A stretch of DNA of 64,000 nucleotides, taken from the NCBI GenBank assembly GCA_036000545.1, contig DASYVD010000105.1:1-64000 (forward strand). The letters run 5' to 3'. This stretch comes from DASYVD01 sp036000545 (GTDB lineage Bacteria > Actinomycetota > UBA4738 > CALAEC01). The notes under the pieces were generated by a model, which ran no database searches, was not told where the DNA came from, and saw only the letters and a list, made by a program, of their open reading frames with translations. Shown here piece after piece: positions 9,133-20,875 of the stretch. The translations under genes and the position numbers were made by a program. Within the stretch, counting starts at the first letter, position 1; every line of letters starts with the position of its first letter.

Positions 9133-10122
9133 CTACCTGCCCGTCCGGGGATCGAGGGCGTCCCGCAGCCCGTCGCCCACCAGGTTGAACGCCAGCGTGG
9201 TCATGAAAAGGAAGAGCCCTGGGAACAGCATCATCCACCAGGCAACGGTGAAGATCCTTCCCCCCGCGTCGGCCAGCATCGCCCCCCACGAGGGCGTGGT
9301 GGAAGGCACCCCCAGGCCAAGGAACGACAGGGCCGCTTCGAACAGGATGTTGTTCGGGATGATCAGGGTGGTGTAGACGATGATCGGGGCCACCACGTTT
9401 GGGAGGATCTCCCGTCTGACGATTCTCAAATCGCCCGCCCCCACGGCCCTGGCGGACTCGACGAACTCCTTCTCACGGAGGGACAGGACCTGACCTCGAA
9501 CGATCCTGGCGATGTACGGCCAGTTGAAGAGCCCGATCACGAAGCTGACCAGGAAGAGCCCGGGCCGAAGGAGCCCGTACAGGCAACCCCCTTGGCTGGC
9601 CCCGCAGGCCCCGACGAGGCCCACGGCCAGCAGGAGGATCGGCATCGACATCACGACGTCGGTTGTTCGGGACAGGAACGTGTCCACCTTCCCCCTGAAG
9701 TAGCCGGCCAGCAGCCCGACGATCACCCCGATCACCAGCGACATGCCGGTGGCGAAGAACGCCACGATCAGCGACGTCCGGGCGCCGTACATCACCCGGA
9801 CGAACAGGTCCCGGCCGGCCCTGTCGGCCCCGAACCAGAAGGTGCCGTTCGGGCCCTTGGGGAGGCCGAAGATGTCTGTCATCTCTCGCAAGAAGACCTG
9901 ATTCGGCCCGTGGCCGACCAGCTTGCCGATGAGCGGGGCGAACAGCGCGGCGAAGAGGATGAGAACGATCAGAACGATACCGGCGAACGCCAGCCGGTCC
10001 CTGCGGAAGCGGCGCCAGAACAACTCCCATGGGCTCCGTCCGACGATCGGCTCTGCGCCGGGGCCGCCCAGGAAGCCGGCTGGCTCACCGCCAACTCTTG
10101 CCTCGCTCTGGACTTGAGCCAC
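9133..10122 (-). CDS. oppC: Oligopeptide ABC transporter permease OppC
   Basis: A 329-residue permease of the DppC/OppC family. It begins with the OppC_N segment (SPWELFWRRFRRDRLAFAG) and a first helix at about residues 46-66, then an extracytoplasmic loop with the WFGADRAGRDLFVRVMYGARTSL signature, and the BPD_transp_1 core with the coupling loop EFVESARAVGAGDLRIVRREILPN. Start is the GTG at 10120-10122 behind GAGGGG. It is the first gene of the operon, which departs from the common A-B-C-D-F order. A promoter-like pair lies 29-57 nt upstream. Confidence 0.93.
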   Translation of the reverse strand: MAQVQSEARVGGEPAGFLGGPGAEPIVGRSPWELFWRRFRRDRLAFAGIVLIVLILFAALFAPLIGKLVGHGPNQVFLREMTDIFGLPKGPNGTFWFGADRAGRDLFVRVMYGARTSLIVAFFATGMSLVIGVIVGLLAGYFRGKVDTFLSRTTDVVMSMPILLLAVGLVGACGASQGGCLYGLLRPGLFLVSFVIGLFNWPYIARIVRGQVLSLREKEFVESARAVGAGDLRIVRREILPNVVAPIIVYTTLIIPNNILFEAALSFLGLGVPSTTPSWGAMLADAGGRIFTVAWWMMLFPGLFLFMTTLAFNLVGDGLRDALDPRTGR

Positions 10123-10150
10123 TCACATCCCCTCTGCTACCCGGGCAGGG

Positions 10151-10179
10151 ATAGTAGTCGGGCACCCGGGCCCCCGCAA
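10151..10179 (-). promoter_or_regulatory. Promoter of the opp operon
   Basis: On the minus strand, TTGCGG (10174-10179) is followed after 17 nt by TACTAT (10151-10156). Transcription would begin about 20 nt before the oppC GTG. The same TTGCGG -35 and 17-nt spacing recur before traR/dksA, which suggests housekeeping sigma factor recognition. Confidence 0.6.
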
Positions 10180-10231
10180 CAGCGCCTCTATTCACTGAGT
10201 ATTACGAGCAATGCGGGGGGATGGGATTCTC

Positions 10232-11005
10232 TCAGTGCTTCACGATAAGGGCGAACTCCTCGGCATCCAGGCTGGCCCCACCGACCAGCGCGCCGTCGAT
10301 CTCTGGGTGGGCCATGAATTCCCTGATGTTCCCAGCTTTCACGCTGCCCCCGTACTGAACCCGGACGGCCTCGGCCACGTCGGCGGAATAGGCCGTCTCC
10401 AGGGTGTCTCGGATGGTCCGAACGACCTCCCCCGCGTCGGCCGGGTTGCAGGGCCGGCCGGTCCCGATGGCCCAAACGGGTTCGTAGGCGACGACCAGAC
10501 GGCTGGCGTCTTCGGGGCCGACCTTCCTCAGGGCCTCGTGGACCTGGCCGACGACCTTCTCCTCGGTCCGGCCGCTCTCCCGCTCCTCCAGGGTCTCTCC
10601 GACGCAGAGGATGGGCGCCATTCCGTGGTCGAACACCGCCCGGGTCTTCCTGGCCACCTGTTCGTCGGTCTCCCCGAAATGCTCCCTCCGCTCGGAGTGG
10701 CCCACGATCACGTACGCCACGTCGAGAGCGGCCAGCATGGACGGGGAGATCGCCCCGGTGAACGCCCCCTTCTCCTCCCAGTGGACGTCCTGAGCCCCCA
10801 GCTCGAACGAGAGCCGGTCGGCCTGGATGAGGGTCTGCACGCTCCGCAACGCCGTGAATGGCGGACAGATCACGACCTCGACCCGGTCGGTGTCCCCGGC
10901 GTCCAGGAGGTAGCCGAGCTTCTGGACGGTCTGGATCGCCTCGAGGTGGGTCTTGTGCATCTTCCAGTTGGCGGCCACGATCGACCGCCGCGTCGCCCCG
11001 GCCAT
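10232..11005 (-). CDS. tpiA: Triosephosphate isomerase
   Basis: A 257-residue TIM-barrel enzyme that interconverts dihydroxyacetone phosphate and glyceraldehyde 3-phosphate. The substrate lysine lies in AANWKMHK (K15), the electrophile His in VGHSERR (H103), and the catalytic Glu in VAYEPVWAIGTG (E175); the phosphate-binding YGGSVK motif is present near residue 218. The reading frame is open much further upstream, but the ATG at 11003-11005 fits the family start and overlaps the pgk stop by one base (TAATG), so translation is coupled. It is the last gene of the glycolytic cluster. Confidence 0.97.
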   Translation of the reverse strand: MAGATRRSIVAANWKMHKTHLEAIQTVQKLGYLLDAGDTDRVEVVICPPFTALRSVQTLIQADRLSFELGAQDVHWEEKGAFTGAISPSMLAALDVAYVIVGHSERREHFGETDEQVARKTRAVFDHGMAPILCVGETLEERESGRTEEKVVGQVHEALRKVGPEDASRLVVAYEPVWAIGTGRPCNPADAGEVVRTIRDTLETAYSADVAEAVRVQYGGSVKAGNIREFMAHPEIDGALVGGASLDAEEFALIVKH

Positions 11006-12195
11006 TAGGCCTCCTCCATGAGCACGGCCACGCCGGGGAGCTCCTTGCCCTCCAGGAATTCGAGGGAGGCGCCGCCGCCCGTGGAGAGGTGGTCGACCGA
11101 GTCCTCGAAGCCGAGGCGGCGGATCGCCGCCACGCTGTCGCCTCCGCCGACCACGGTGAACGCCTTGGCGCCGGCCACGGCCTGGGCCACGCCTCGGGTC
11201 CCCAGAGAGAAGGGCTCCAGCTCGAACACCCCCATGGGCCCGTTCCAGAAGATCGTCTTGGCGTCGGCCAGCACCCGGGCGAACTCCTCCACCGTCCGGG
11301 GGCCGACGTCGAGTCCCTTGAGACCTTTGGGGATGCGATCGGCGGGAACGGTCTCCTTCCGGGCCGAGACATCCGCCTCGGACGCCACTACGGCGTCCTC
11401 GGGGAGCAGTACCGGGACCCCCTTCTGCTCGGCCAGCTTCAGGGTCTCTCCGACCTCGTCGAGCCGATCCTCCTCGACCAGGGAGTCCCCCACCTCCCCG
11501 CCCTGAGCGGCGATGAACGTGAACGCCATGGCTCCCCCCACGAGCAGGGCGTCCACGCGATCGAGAAGAGAACGAACCACTCCGAGCTTGTCCGATATCT
11601 TCACCCCTCCCAGGACGGCCACGAAAGGCTCCTCGGGCTTCTCGAGGAGGCGAGAGAGAACCTCGACCTCCTTCCGCATGAGCAGCCCGGCGGCGCTCGG
11701 GAGGCGCTCGGCCACGCCCACCACGGAGGCGTGGGCGCGGTGGGCGGCCCCAAACGCGTCGTCGACGTAGGCGTCCGCAAGCGACGCGAGGGCGTCGGCG
11801 AACGCGGGGTCGTTGGCCTCCTCCCCGGGGTCGAAGCGGAGGTTCTCCAGGAGGGCCACGTCGCCCTGCCCCAGGGCGGCGCACGCCTGACTCACGGCGT
11901 CACCGGTGACCTCATCGAGCTTTCGGACCGGGAACCGGGCGAGCTCCTCCAATCGTGCCGCCACGGGATCCATGCGCAGGTCCTCCACCGGCTTCCCCTT
12001 CGGCCGGCCGAGGTGGCTGGCGAGCACCAGGGCGGCGCCGCCTTCGATGAGGTTCTCGATGGTCGGCACCGTGGCGGTGATGCGGAGGTCGTCGGTGACC
12101 TTCCCGTCCTCGAGCGGGACGTTGAAGTCGACGCGGACGAAGACCCGGCGCCCGTTCAGGTCACCTAGGTCCTGGATGGTCTGGAGCCGCCTCAC
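11005..12195 (-). CDS. pgk: Phosphoglycerate kinase
   Basis: A 396-residue kinase that makes ATP and 3-phosphoglycerate from 1,3-bisphosphoglycerate. The N-terminal signature VFVRVDFNVPL and the substrate-binding ASHLGRPKG are intact, as is the C-terminal nucleotide-binding TVVGGGDSVAAI followed by ISTGGGA-type DHLSTGGGASLEFLEG. Length matches the family (about 390-400). The GTG start is 4 nt past the gap stop, and its own stop overlaps tpiA, so gap-pgk-tpiA form a tight operon. Confidence 0.97.
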   Translation of the reverse strand: MRRLQTIQDLGDLNGRRVFVRVDFNVPLEDGKVTDDLRITATVPTIENLIEGGAALVLASHLGRPKGKPVEDLRMDPVAARLEELARFPVRKLDEVTGDAVSQACAALGQGDVALLENLRFDPGEEANDPAFADALASLADAYVDDAFGAAHRAHASVVGVAERLPSAAGLLMRKEVEVLSRLLEKPEEPFVAVLGGVKISDKLGVVRSLLDRVDALLVGGAMAFTFIAAQGGEVGDSLVEEDRLDEVGETLKLAEQKGVPVLLPEDAVVASEADVSARKETVPADRIPKGLKGLDVGPRTVEEFARVLADAKTIFWNGPMGVFELEPFSLGTRGVAQAVAGAKAFTVVGGGDSVAAIRRLGFEDSVDHLSTGGGASLEFLEGKELPGVAVLMEEA

Positions 12196-12199
12196 GCTG

Positions 12200-13207
12200 T
12201 TAGAGCTTCGAACCGACCAGCTCGACCAGGTCCACCAGCCGGTTCGAATACCCCCACTCGTTGTCGTACCAACCCAGCACCTTCACCAGGTTGCCGATGG
12301 CCAAGGTGGACTGGGCGTCGAAGATGCAGGAGTGGGGATCCCCCACGATGTCCTGGGACACAATGGGGTCCTCGGTGTAGCGGACGAACCCCTTCAGGGG
12401 GCCGGCGGCGGCCGCGTTTCGGAACGCCTCGTTGACCTCGTCCACGGTGACGTCCCGGTCCAGGATGGCCACCAGGTCCGAGATGGAGCCGTCTGGTACC
12501 GGCACCCGCATGGCGATGCCGTCCATCTTCCCCTTGAGCTCCGGGATGGCCAGCGAGGTGGCCTTCGCCGCGCCCGTGGAGGTGGGGATGATGTTGATGG
12601 CCGCGGCCCGAGCCCGCCGGAGGTCGCTGTGGGGCAGGTCCAGGATCCGCTGGTCGTTCGTGTACGCGTGGATCGTGGTGAGGAAGGCCCGGTCGATCCC
12701 GAAGGCGTCCTGGAGGACCTTGGCCATCGGCACCACCGAGTTCGTGGTGCAGGAGGCGTTGGAGATGATGTGATGGGTGGCGGGGTCATAGGCGCCGTCG
12801 TTCACCCCCAGCACGATGGTGACGTCCTCGCCCTTGGCCGGGGCACTGATGATGACCTTCTGGGCTCCCGCGGCGATGTGCTTCTCGGCGCTCTCCCGGT
12901 CGGTGAACAGCCCGGTAGACTCCACCACGACGTCGACGCCCAGCTCTTTCCAGGGGAGATTCGCCGGGTCCTTCTCGGCGAGTACCTTGAACTCGTCGCC
13001 GTCAACAGTGATCCCCTCGCCGGACGCCTTGATCTCGGCGTCCAGGACGCCCAGGACGGAGTCGTACTTCAGGAGATGGGCCAGGGTCCCCGCGTCGGTG
13101 ATGTCGTTTACCGCGACGAAGTCGATGTCCGCGCCCTTCTTCAGGGCGGCCCGGAAAAAGTTCCGGCCGATACGGCCGAATCCGTTGATGCCTACCTTCA
13201 CGCTCAT
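12200..13207 (-). CDS. gap: Glyceraldehyde-3-phosphate dehydrogenase, type I
   Basis: A 335-residue NAD-dependent dehydrogenase. The Rossmann motif NGFGRIG stands at the N-terminus and the catalytic Cys in SNASCTTN (C153); the C-terminal NEWGYSNRLVDL is present. The frame is open to 13243, but the ATG at 13205-13207 gives the usual MSVKVGINGFGRIG start and has a GAGGAGG ribosome site about 7 nt upstream. It follows rapZ after 80 nt. In many relatives yvcK and whiA sit between rapZ and gap; neither is here. Confidence 0.97.
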   Translation of the reverse strand: MSVKVGINGFGRIGRNFFRAALKKGADIDFVAVNDITDAGTLAHLLKYDSVLGVLDAEIKASGEGITVDGDEFKVLAEKDPANLPWKELGVDVVVESTGLFTDRESAEKHIAAGAQKVIISAPAKGEDVTIVLGVNDGAYDPATHHIISNASCTTNSVVPMAKVLQDAFGIDRAFLTTIHAYTNDQRILDLPHSDLRRARAAAINIIPTSTGAAKATSLAIPELKGKMDGIAMRVPVPDGSISDLVAILDRDVTVDEVNEAFRNAAAAGPLKGFVRYTEDPIVSQDIVGDPHSCIFDAQSTLAIGNLVKVLGWYDNEWGYSNRLVDLVELVGSKL

Positions 13208-13287
13208 GTTGGAAGCCTCCTCGAGACGGTTCCGGAAATCCATCCTAGTACGCTCGGGATGGACGCTCCGACGGCCCGGATGACCCG

Positions 13288-14241
13288 CTATTCGCGGTGG
13301 ACGTCGCGGTGCTCGAGCACCACGGGGAGGCGCCGGTTGCGGAAGTACTCGGCCAGCTCATCGGCGACGACCACCGACCGATGTCGTCCCCCGGTGCAGC
13401 CGACCGCCACAGTGAGGAAGGACTTCCCCTCCGAGATGTACCCGGGAACGACGAAGTCCAGCAGGCGAATGAGGCGCCGCCTGAACTCGCCGAATGATTG
13501 CTGCCGCAGGACGTAGTTCCGGACCCGCTCGTCGGTCCCCGGAAGGGGACGGAGCTCTTCCTCCCAGTGGGGGTTGGGCAGGAATCGAACGTCGAGGACG
13601 AGGTCGGCATCCCGGGGCACGCCGTGCTTGTACGAGAACGAGATCACGGTCACCTGGAGGTCGCCGCGGGGCTCGGCCGAGGCGAAGGTCTCTCGGATGC
13701 GGTCCCTCAGCCCGTGTGGGGTGAGCTCGGTCGTGTCGATCACCAGGTCTGCCTGGGCACGGAGCGAGTCCATGACCAGCCGCTCTTTCCGGATGCCCTC
13801 GTCCACCCGGCCGTCCGGCGCCAGTGGATGGCGCCGCCGGGTGATGCTGAACCGCCGGACCAGCGTGTCGTCCGAGGCTTCCAGGAACACGATCCGGTAC
13901 GGGACCTGTCCCTCGCGGAGCTCGTCGAGGCCCTTGTGGAGGTCGTCGAAGAACCGCCCGCCCCGGGCGTCCACCACGATGGCCACCCGGTGGGGGCCGC
14001 CGCCGGCGGCCGCAAGATCCGCCACCCTTCCCACCAGCGCCGGCGGCATGTTGTCGATCACGAAGTAGTCCAGGTCCTCCAGGCTCTTGGCGGCCTCCGA
14101 TCGGCCCGCGCCGGACAGGCCCGTGATGACGATGAACTCAGGTCCGGGAGCCAGCTTGGTACGGCGCCGGTCGCGCGGCCCACGGCGGCGGTCTGCTGAG
14201 TTCCGTCGCCGCTCCGGTGAACGGGCCGGCTGCGCAGTCAT
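13288..14241 (-). CDS. rapZ: RapZ family nucleotide-binding protein (RNase adapter)
   Basis: A 317-residue P-loop protein of the RapZ/YvcJ family. The Walker A is GLSGAGRS (41-48) with Arg in place of the usual Lys, a change common in Actinomycetota. The family block LEDLDYFVIDNMP follows, and the C-terminal CTGGRHRSV that binds the ligand is intact. The first 30 residues are Arg-rich and have no family counterpart, so a later start is possible. It follows uvrC after 25 nt. In E. coli RapZ targets a small RNA to RNase E; that role should not be assumed here. Confidence 0.93.
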   Translation of the reverse strand: MTAQPARSPERRRNSADRRRGPRDRRRTKLAPGPEFIVITGLSGAGRSEAAKSLEDLDYFVIDNMPPALVGRVADLAAAGGGPHRVAIVVDARGGRFFDDLHKGLDELREGQVPYRIVFLEASDDTLVRRFSITRRRHPLAPDGRVDEGIRKERLVMDSLRAQADLVIDTTELTPHGLRDRIRETFASAEPRGDLQVTVISFSYKHGVPRDADLVLDVRFLPNPHWEEELRPLPGTDERVRNYVLRQQSFGEFRRRLIRLLDFVVPGYISEGKSFLTVAVGCTGGRHRSVVVADELAEYFRNRRLPVVLEHRDVHRE

Positions 14242-14266
14242 CCCTGCACGCTCCCGCTCCGCTCCG

Positions 14267-16171
14267 TCATGCGGGTCTGGCCTCCCTCGAAGGGTTCTCG
14301 ACCCGCATCGGAGAAGCCTGCGCCGACCGCAACCGGGTCACGATCTGCCGGGCCAGCGCGGGGCCCACCCCCGGGGTCGTGGCTACCTCCTCCTGGGTCG
14401 CCGCGGCCAGCCGGGCCAGGGAACCGAACCGTCGAAGGAGCGCCTTCTTCCGCGAGGGCCCGATCCCCGGCACGTCGTCGAGAGGCGAGGCCAGAGACCG
14501 CCGGGCTCGCTTCTTCCGATGGTACTCGACGGCGAAGCGATGCGCCTCGTCTCGGAGGTGCTGGAGGAGGAACAAGGACTCGGCGCCCCGGGGGAAGACC
14601 AGCGGCTGGGGCTGCCCGGGCAGGTACACCTCCTCGAGCCGCTTGGCCAGCCCGATCGCCGGGATGTCCAGCCCGAGGTCGGAGAGGACCCGGATGGCCA
14701 CGTTCAGCTGGCCCCGTCCGCCGTCCACCACGACCAGAGCCGGTGGGTAGGAGAATCGCCTTCGCTTCTCCGCAGGCTCGTCTCGGTCCTTCAGGTACCG
14801 GGTGAACCGTCGGTGGAGCATCTCCTCCATGCTGGCGAAATCGTCCTGTCCGGGGACTCCCTTGATCTCGAACCGTCGGTAACCCGACCGCTTGGGCAGG
14901 CCGTCCTCGAACACGACCATCGAACCCACCGTTGCGGTGGGGCCGAGGTTCGAGACGTCGAAGGCCTCGATTCGCAGTGGGGGCTCGGCCAGGCCCAGCG
15001 TGACGCCGAGCTCGGCCAGGGCTCGCGAGCGGGCCGCGAAATCCTGTGCTCGCTTCAACTTGTGGCGGATGAAGGCCTCCTTGGCGTTCGTGGTAACCAC
15101 CTCGAGGAGCCGTCGCTTGTCGCCCCGGGCAGGGACCGCGATCGACACCCGCCCGTCTCGGCGGGCCGACAGCCACTCCTCCAGCACGTTCCGATCCAGC
15201 GGCCACGCGGGTACGAGCACTCGGGGCGGAACCTCGTCGCGGTCCATGTACAGCTCCCGGACGAAGGACGATACGAGCTGGGACGTGTCGAGGGCCTCCA
15301 CCTTGTCCACCACCCAGCCCCGTCGTCCGGTGACCCGTCCCCGGCGCACGAAGAACACCTGGAACGCGGCCTCCAGGTCGTCCTCCGCCAGGCCCACCAC
15401 GTCGAGGTCCTCCGGGCGGGGGAAGGCCATCTCCTGCTGCTCGAGCGCCCTGTGGGCGGCCTGGACCCGGTCGCGATATCGGGCGGCGAGCTCGAACTCC
15501 TGGCGCTCCGAAGCGGCGCGCATCTCCCTCTCCAGTTCGCGCAGGACCGGCCGGTGGTTTCCCGCCAGGAAGTCCACCAGGCCGTCGACGATCCGGCGGT
15601 ACCCCTCGTCGGTCACGCCGGTCTTCCCCGGCACGCACGGCCCCGCGCACCGGCCGATGTCGTAGTAGAGGCACGGCCGGCGGGCCCGGCGGCGCTGCTC
15701 GAAGAACCCATCCGAGCAGGTCCGGATGGGGAACACGCGGGTCAGCGAGTCGAGGGTCTTGCGGATGGCGTAGGCGTGACCGAATGGTCCGAAGAACCGG
15801 ACGCCCTTTCGGCGTCGACCCCGCATCACGTGAGCTCGGGGCCACCGCTCCCCCACCGTCACGGCCAGGTAGGGATAGGACTTGTCGTCGCGGTACCGGA
15901 CGTTGAACCGGGGGTGGTGCTGCTTGATCAGGTTGTATTCGAGCATCAGGGCGTCGACCTCGCCCGATGCCACGATCCACTCGACGGTCTCCGCTTGGGC
16001 CATCATGGCCTCGGTTCGGGGGTGGAGCGGCCCGGACCAGTAGGCCGGGAGGCGCTTCTTGATCGACTTGGCCTTACCGACGTAGATGACCCGTCCCTCG
16101 CCATCACGGAAGAAGTAGGCGCCAGGGGAATCGGGGACCGTGCCGAGGTCGGGGCGTGCCACGAGGCCCAT
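14267..16171 (-). CDS. uvrC: Excinuclease ABC subunit UvrC
   Basis: A 634-residue nuclease of nucleotide-excision repair. The N-terminal GIY-YIG domain shows SPGAYFFRDGEGRVIYVGKA; the Cys cluster CLYYDIGRCAGPC follows near residue 190; a UVR motif (about 205-240), the RNase-H-like 5'-incision domain (ALVVVDGGRGQLN) and a C-terminal helix-hairpin-helix (DVPGIGPSRKKALLRRFG) complete it. A TACAAT box ends 9 nt before the ATG, and GGAG lies between them, so it may have its own very short-leader transcript. uvrA and uvrB lie upstream on the same strand. Confidence 0.97.
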   Translation of the reverse strand: MGLVARPDLGTVPDSPGAYFFRDGEGRVIYVGKAKSIKKRLPAYWSGPLHPRTEAMMAQAETVEWIVASGEVDALMLEYNLIKQHHPRFNVRYRDDKSYPYLAVTVGERWPRAHVMRGRRRKGVRFFGPFGHAYAIRKTLDSLTRVFPIRTCSDGFFEQRRRARRPCLYYDIGRCAGPCVPGKTGVTDEGYRRIVDGLVDFLAGNHRPVLRELEREMRAASERQEFELAARYRDRVQAAHRALEQQEMAFPRPEDLDVVGLAEDDLEAAFQVFFVRRGRVTGRRGWVVDKVEALDTSQLVSSFVRELYMDRDEVPPRVLVPAWPLDRNVLEEWLSARRDGRVSIAVPARGDKRRLLEVVTTNAKEAFIRHKLKRAQDFAARSRALAELGVTLGLAEPPLRIEAFDVSNLGPTATVGSMVVFEDGLPKRSGYRRFEIKGVPGQDDFASMEEMLHRRFTRYLKDRDEPAEKRRRFSYPPALVVVDGGRGQLNVAIRVLSDLGLDIPAIGLAKRLEEVYLPGQPQPLVFPRGAESLFLLQHLRDEAHRFAVEYHRKKRARRSLASPLDDVPGIGPSRKKALLRRFGSLARLAAATQEEVATTPGVGPALARQIVTRLRSAQASPMRVENPSREARPA

Positions 16172-16241
16172 CGGGACTCCATTGTAGGCCAGCGGGGCAA
16201 GGCCGGCCGGTGAACGACGGGTTAGGGCGTGGTGAACGACC

Positions 16242-17828
16242 TCATTGCACCACGAAGGTCCCGGTCATGGTAGTCGGGTGGAAGTCGCAGCGGTAGAAGA
16301 ACTGTCCCGGTTCGTCGATTGGATCGACCTCGTAGGTTGTCGACTCGCCTGCCGGGATCGGCTCTCCAGGGGTTCCACCGCCGAGGTGCTCGCTGGCGGA
16401 CTCGTCCGCGTACAGCGCCCAGTTGTGCACTGTTGAGTCATCGTTGGTGAACTCCACCGTGAACGCTTCCCCGGCCGGCGCGGCCAGGCAGGTCTGGTCG
16501 AAGCCGGTGCCGATCGCGCCCGGCGGAGCGGCGATGGTCAAGGTCGTGCCGCTCGGCTCGCAGGGCGGGGGACCCGTGGGCTGCCCGGTCGGCTGAACGC
16601 CCGTCGGTGATGGCTGCGGCACCGCGAGCAGCGGCTCCCGGTCGGAACGGATCGACAGGACCAGCCCGGAACCTCGTGGCTCGAACCAGGCCAGATACAC
16701 GGTTCCCTGGGCACCCGCCCCGATTCGGGGGAGCTCGGCGCTCTCGGTCCCCGGCACCTCCTCCGGTCTGAACTCGCCACCCTCGTTGCTGGCGTATGAG
16801 AGGCCCGCGCGGGTCTGCCAGGCAACGTGGTGGACCCCCTGGTCATCGACGGCGATCGAGGTCGGGCCGTCGGCGCCGTCGCCGACCTGGCTCACCTCCC
16901 AGGGCCCCCCACTTATGGAGTGGGCGTGCTTCACTTGGCCCTCCGAGGTGGAGTAGGCAAGGTGCGGGTTCCGTTGCTTGTCGACGTCGATGCTCACGCC
17001 GATCCCACCGCGCTCGTCGACGACCTCCGAAGACCAGGTCGCCCCGGACGAACCGGCCACCATGGTGCGTCCCGAGTCGCCATAGGCCACGAGGATGGCG
17101 CTCCCGACGAAGCCGATGGCCGTTCCTGACTGGTGGCCACGGCCGGCCTCGGCAGCTGTTTGCACTGCCCAGCCGCCGGCGCGGTGGAAGGCCACGCGAA
17201 CGAGCGATCCCGCTTCTGCACCGGCCTGGAGGAAGGAGATGGCCACTCCGGCCCCCGGTTCGGCGATCAGCGAGACGCCGCCCAGCACGTCGGAGGCAAC
17301 CTCCTCGGGCTTCGAGAACTCCGCGCCTCCAGCGTTGTTGGAATAGTAGAGGGCGTCTTCTTCGGTCCAGGCCACGTGGTGGACCCCCTCGCCGTCCACG
17401 ACGATGGCCGTCTCATCGCCTCCTCCCAGCCCCTTCTGATCGTCGGCCACAACGCTTCGGGTCCACAGCCCCTGGATCAAGTGAGCATGCCTGACCGCGG
17501 GGAGCTTGGGCGCGTTGGGATCCTCCTGCTTGGGCGTCCCTCCCGGCGCCTTGCTCTCGAACGCGAGGTAGGCGAGGTGAGGGTTACCGTCGGCGTCGAT
17601 CGCCAGCGAGACCCCGCGGCCAGCGGCGTCCTCGAAGTCCACGACCTGCGGGACGAACACGTCCTCGGTCGGGCCGGATCTGACCACGATCCCCCCTCCG
17701 CCGCAGGCCGCGCCCGCGAGCGTCAGGACCGTGATCAGAGGGAGGGCCTTACGTCGCACAGCGCCGTCGTTTCTATCACGATGTTCATGGGGCCGGCGAA
17801 TCCTCGGGAGGTGAGCCGGTCTCGACAT
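16242..17828 (-). CDS. Lipoprotein with propeller-like repeats and a C-terminal cupredoxin domain
   Basis: A 528-residue exported protein. The lipobox LAGAAC places the lipid at Cys42. Residues 70-395 hold at least five copies of a block of the form DxxGxxHxAYxxxxxLxYA (near 78, 143, 280, 326 and 370), as in beta-propeller repeats. After a Pro-rich linker, residues 428-528 form a cupredoxin with type-1 copper ligands H468, C514, H517 and M521. The ATG at 17828 is 3 nt after the uvrA stop; an in-frame GTG at 17759 gives a shorter, more typical signal peptide. The function is unknown; the copper site suggests electron transfer, the repeats protein or ligand binding. Confidence 0.75.
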   Translation of the reverse strand: MSRPAHLPRIRRPHEHRDRNDGAVRRKALPLITVLTLAGAACGGGGIVVRSGPTEDVFVPQVVDFEDAAGRGVSLAIDADGNPHLAYLAFESKAPGGTPKQEDPNAPKLPAVRHAHLIQGLWTRSVVADDQKGLGGGDETAIVVDGEGVHHVAWTEEDALYYSNNAGGAEFSKPEEVASDVLGGVSLIAEPGAGVAISFLQAGAEAGSLVRVAFHRAGGWAVQTAAEAGRGHQSGTAIGFVGSAILVAYGDSGRTMVAGSSGATWSSEVVDERGGIGVSIDVDKQRNPHLAYSTSEGQVKHAHSISGGPWEVSQVGDGADGPTSIAVDDQGVHHVAWQTRAGLSYASNEGGEFRPEEVPGTESAELPRIGAGAQGTVYLAWFEPRGSGLVLSIRSDREPLLAVPQPSPTGVQPTGQPTGPPPCEPSGTTLTIAAPPGAIGTGFDQTCLAAPAGEAFTVEFTNDDSTVHNWALYADESASEHLGGGTPGEPIPAGESTTYEVDPIDEPGQFFYRCDFHPTTMTGTFVVQ

Positions 17829-17831
17829 TCC

Positions 17832-20696
<2,865 letters not shown>

Positions 20697-20875
20697 GGAG
20701 GGCATTCTAGCGAGGCGTGTCACGAAGGCTCGGGGGCCGGAGGGCTCGGGGCTCCCTCCTTCCCTTCCTGGGCCCAGCTCCTTCCCCTCGCCCAGCCCTC
20801 GGAAGCCCCGTCGCCCTCTCATCCCCGCGCCGGCCCAACCGAATCTCCTGCCCCTCGCCATCTATGCTGCTCTCC

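Noticed and set aside
10193..10237. Inverted repeat CACTGAG/CTCAGTG after tpiA
   Set aside because: Only 7 bp with a ~31-nt loop and no T-run; too weak to call a terminator.
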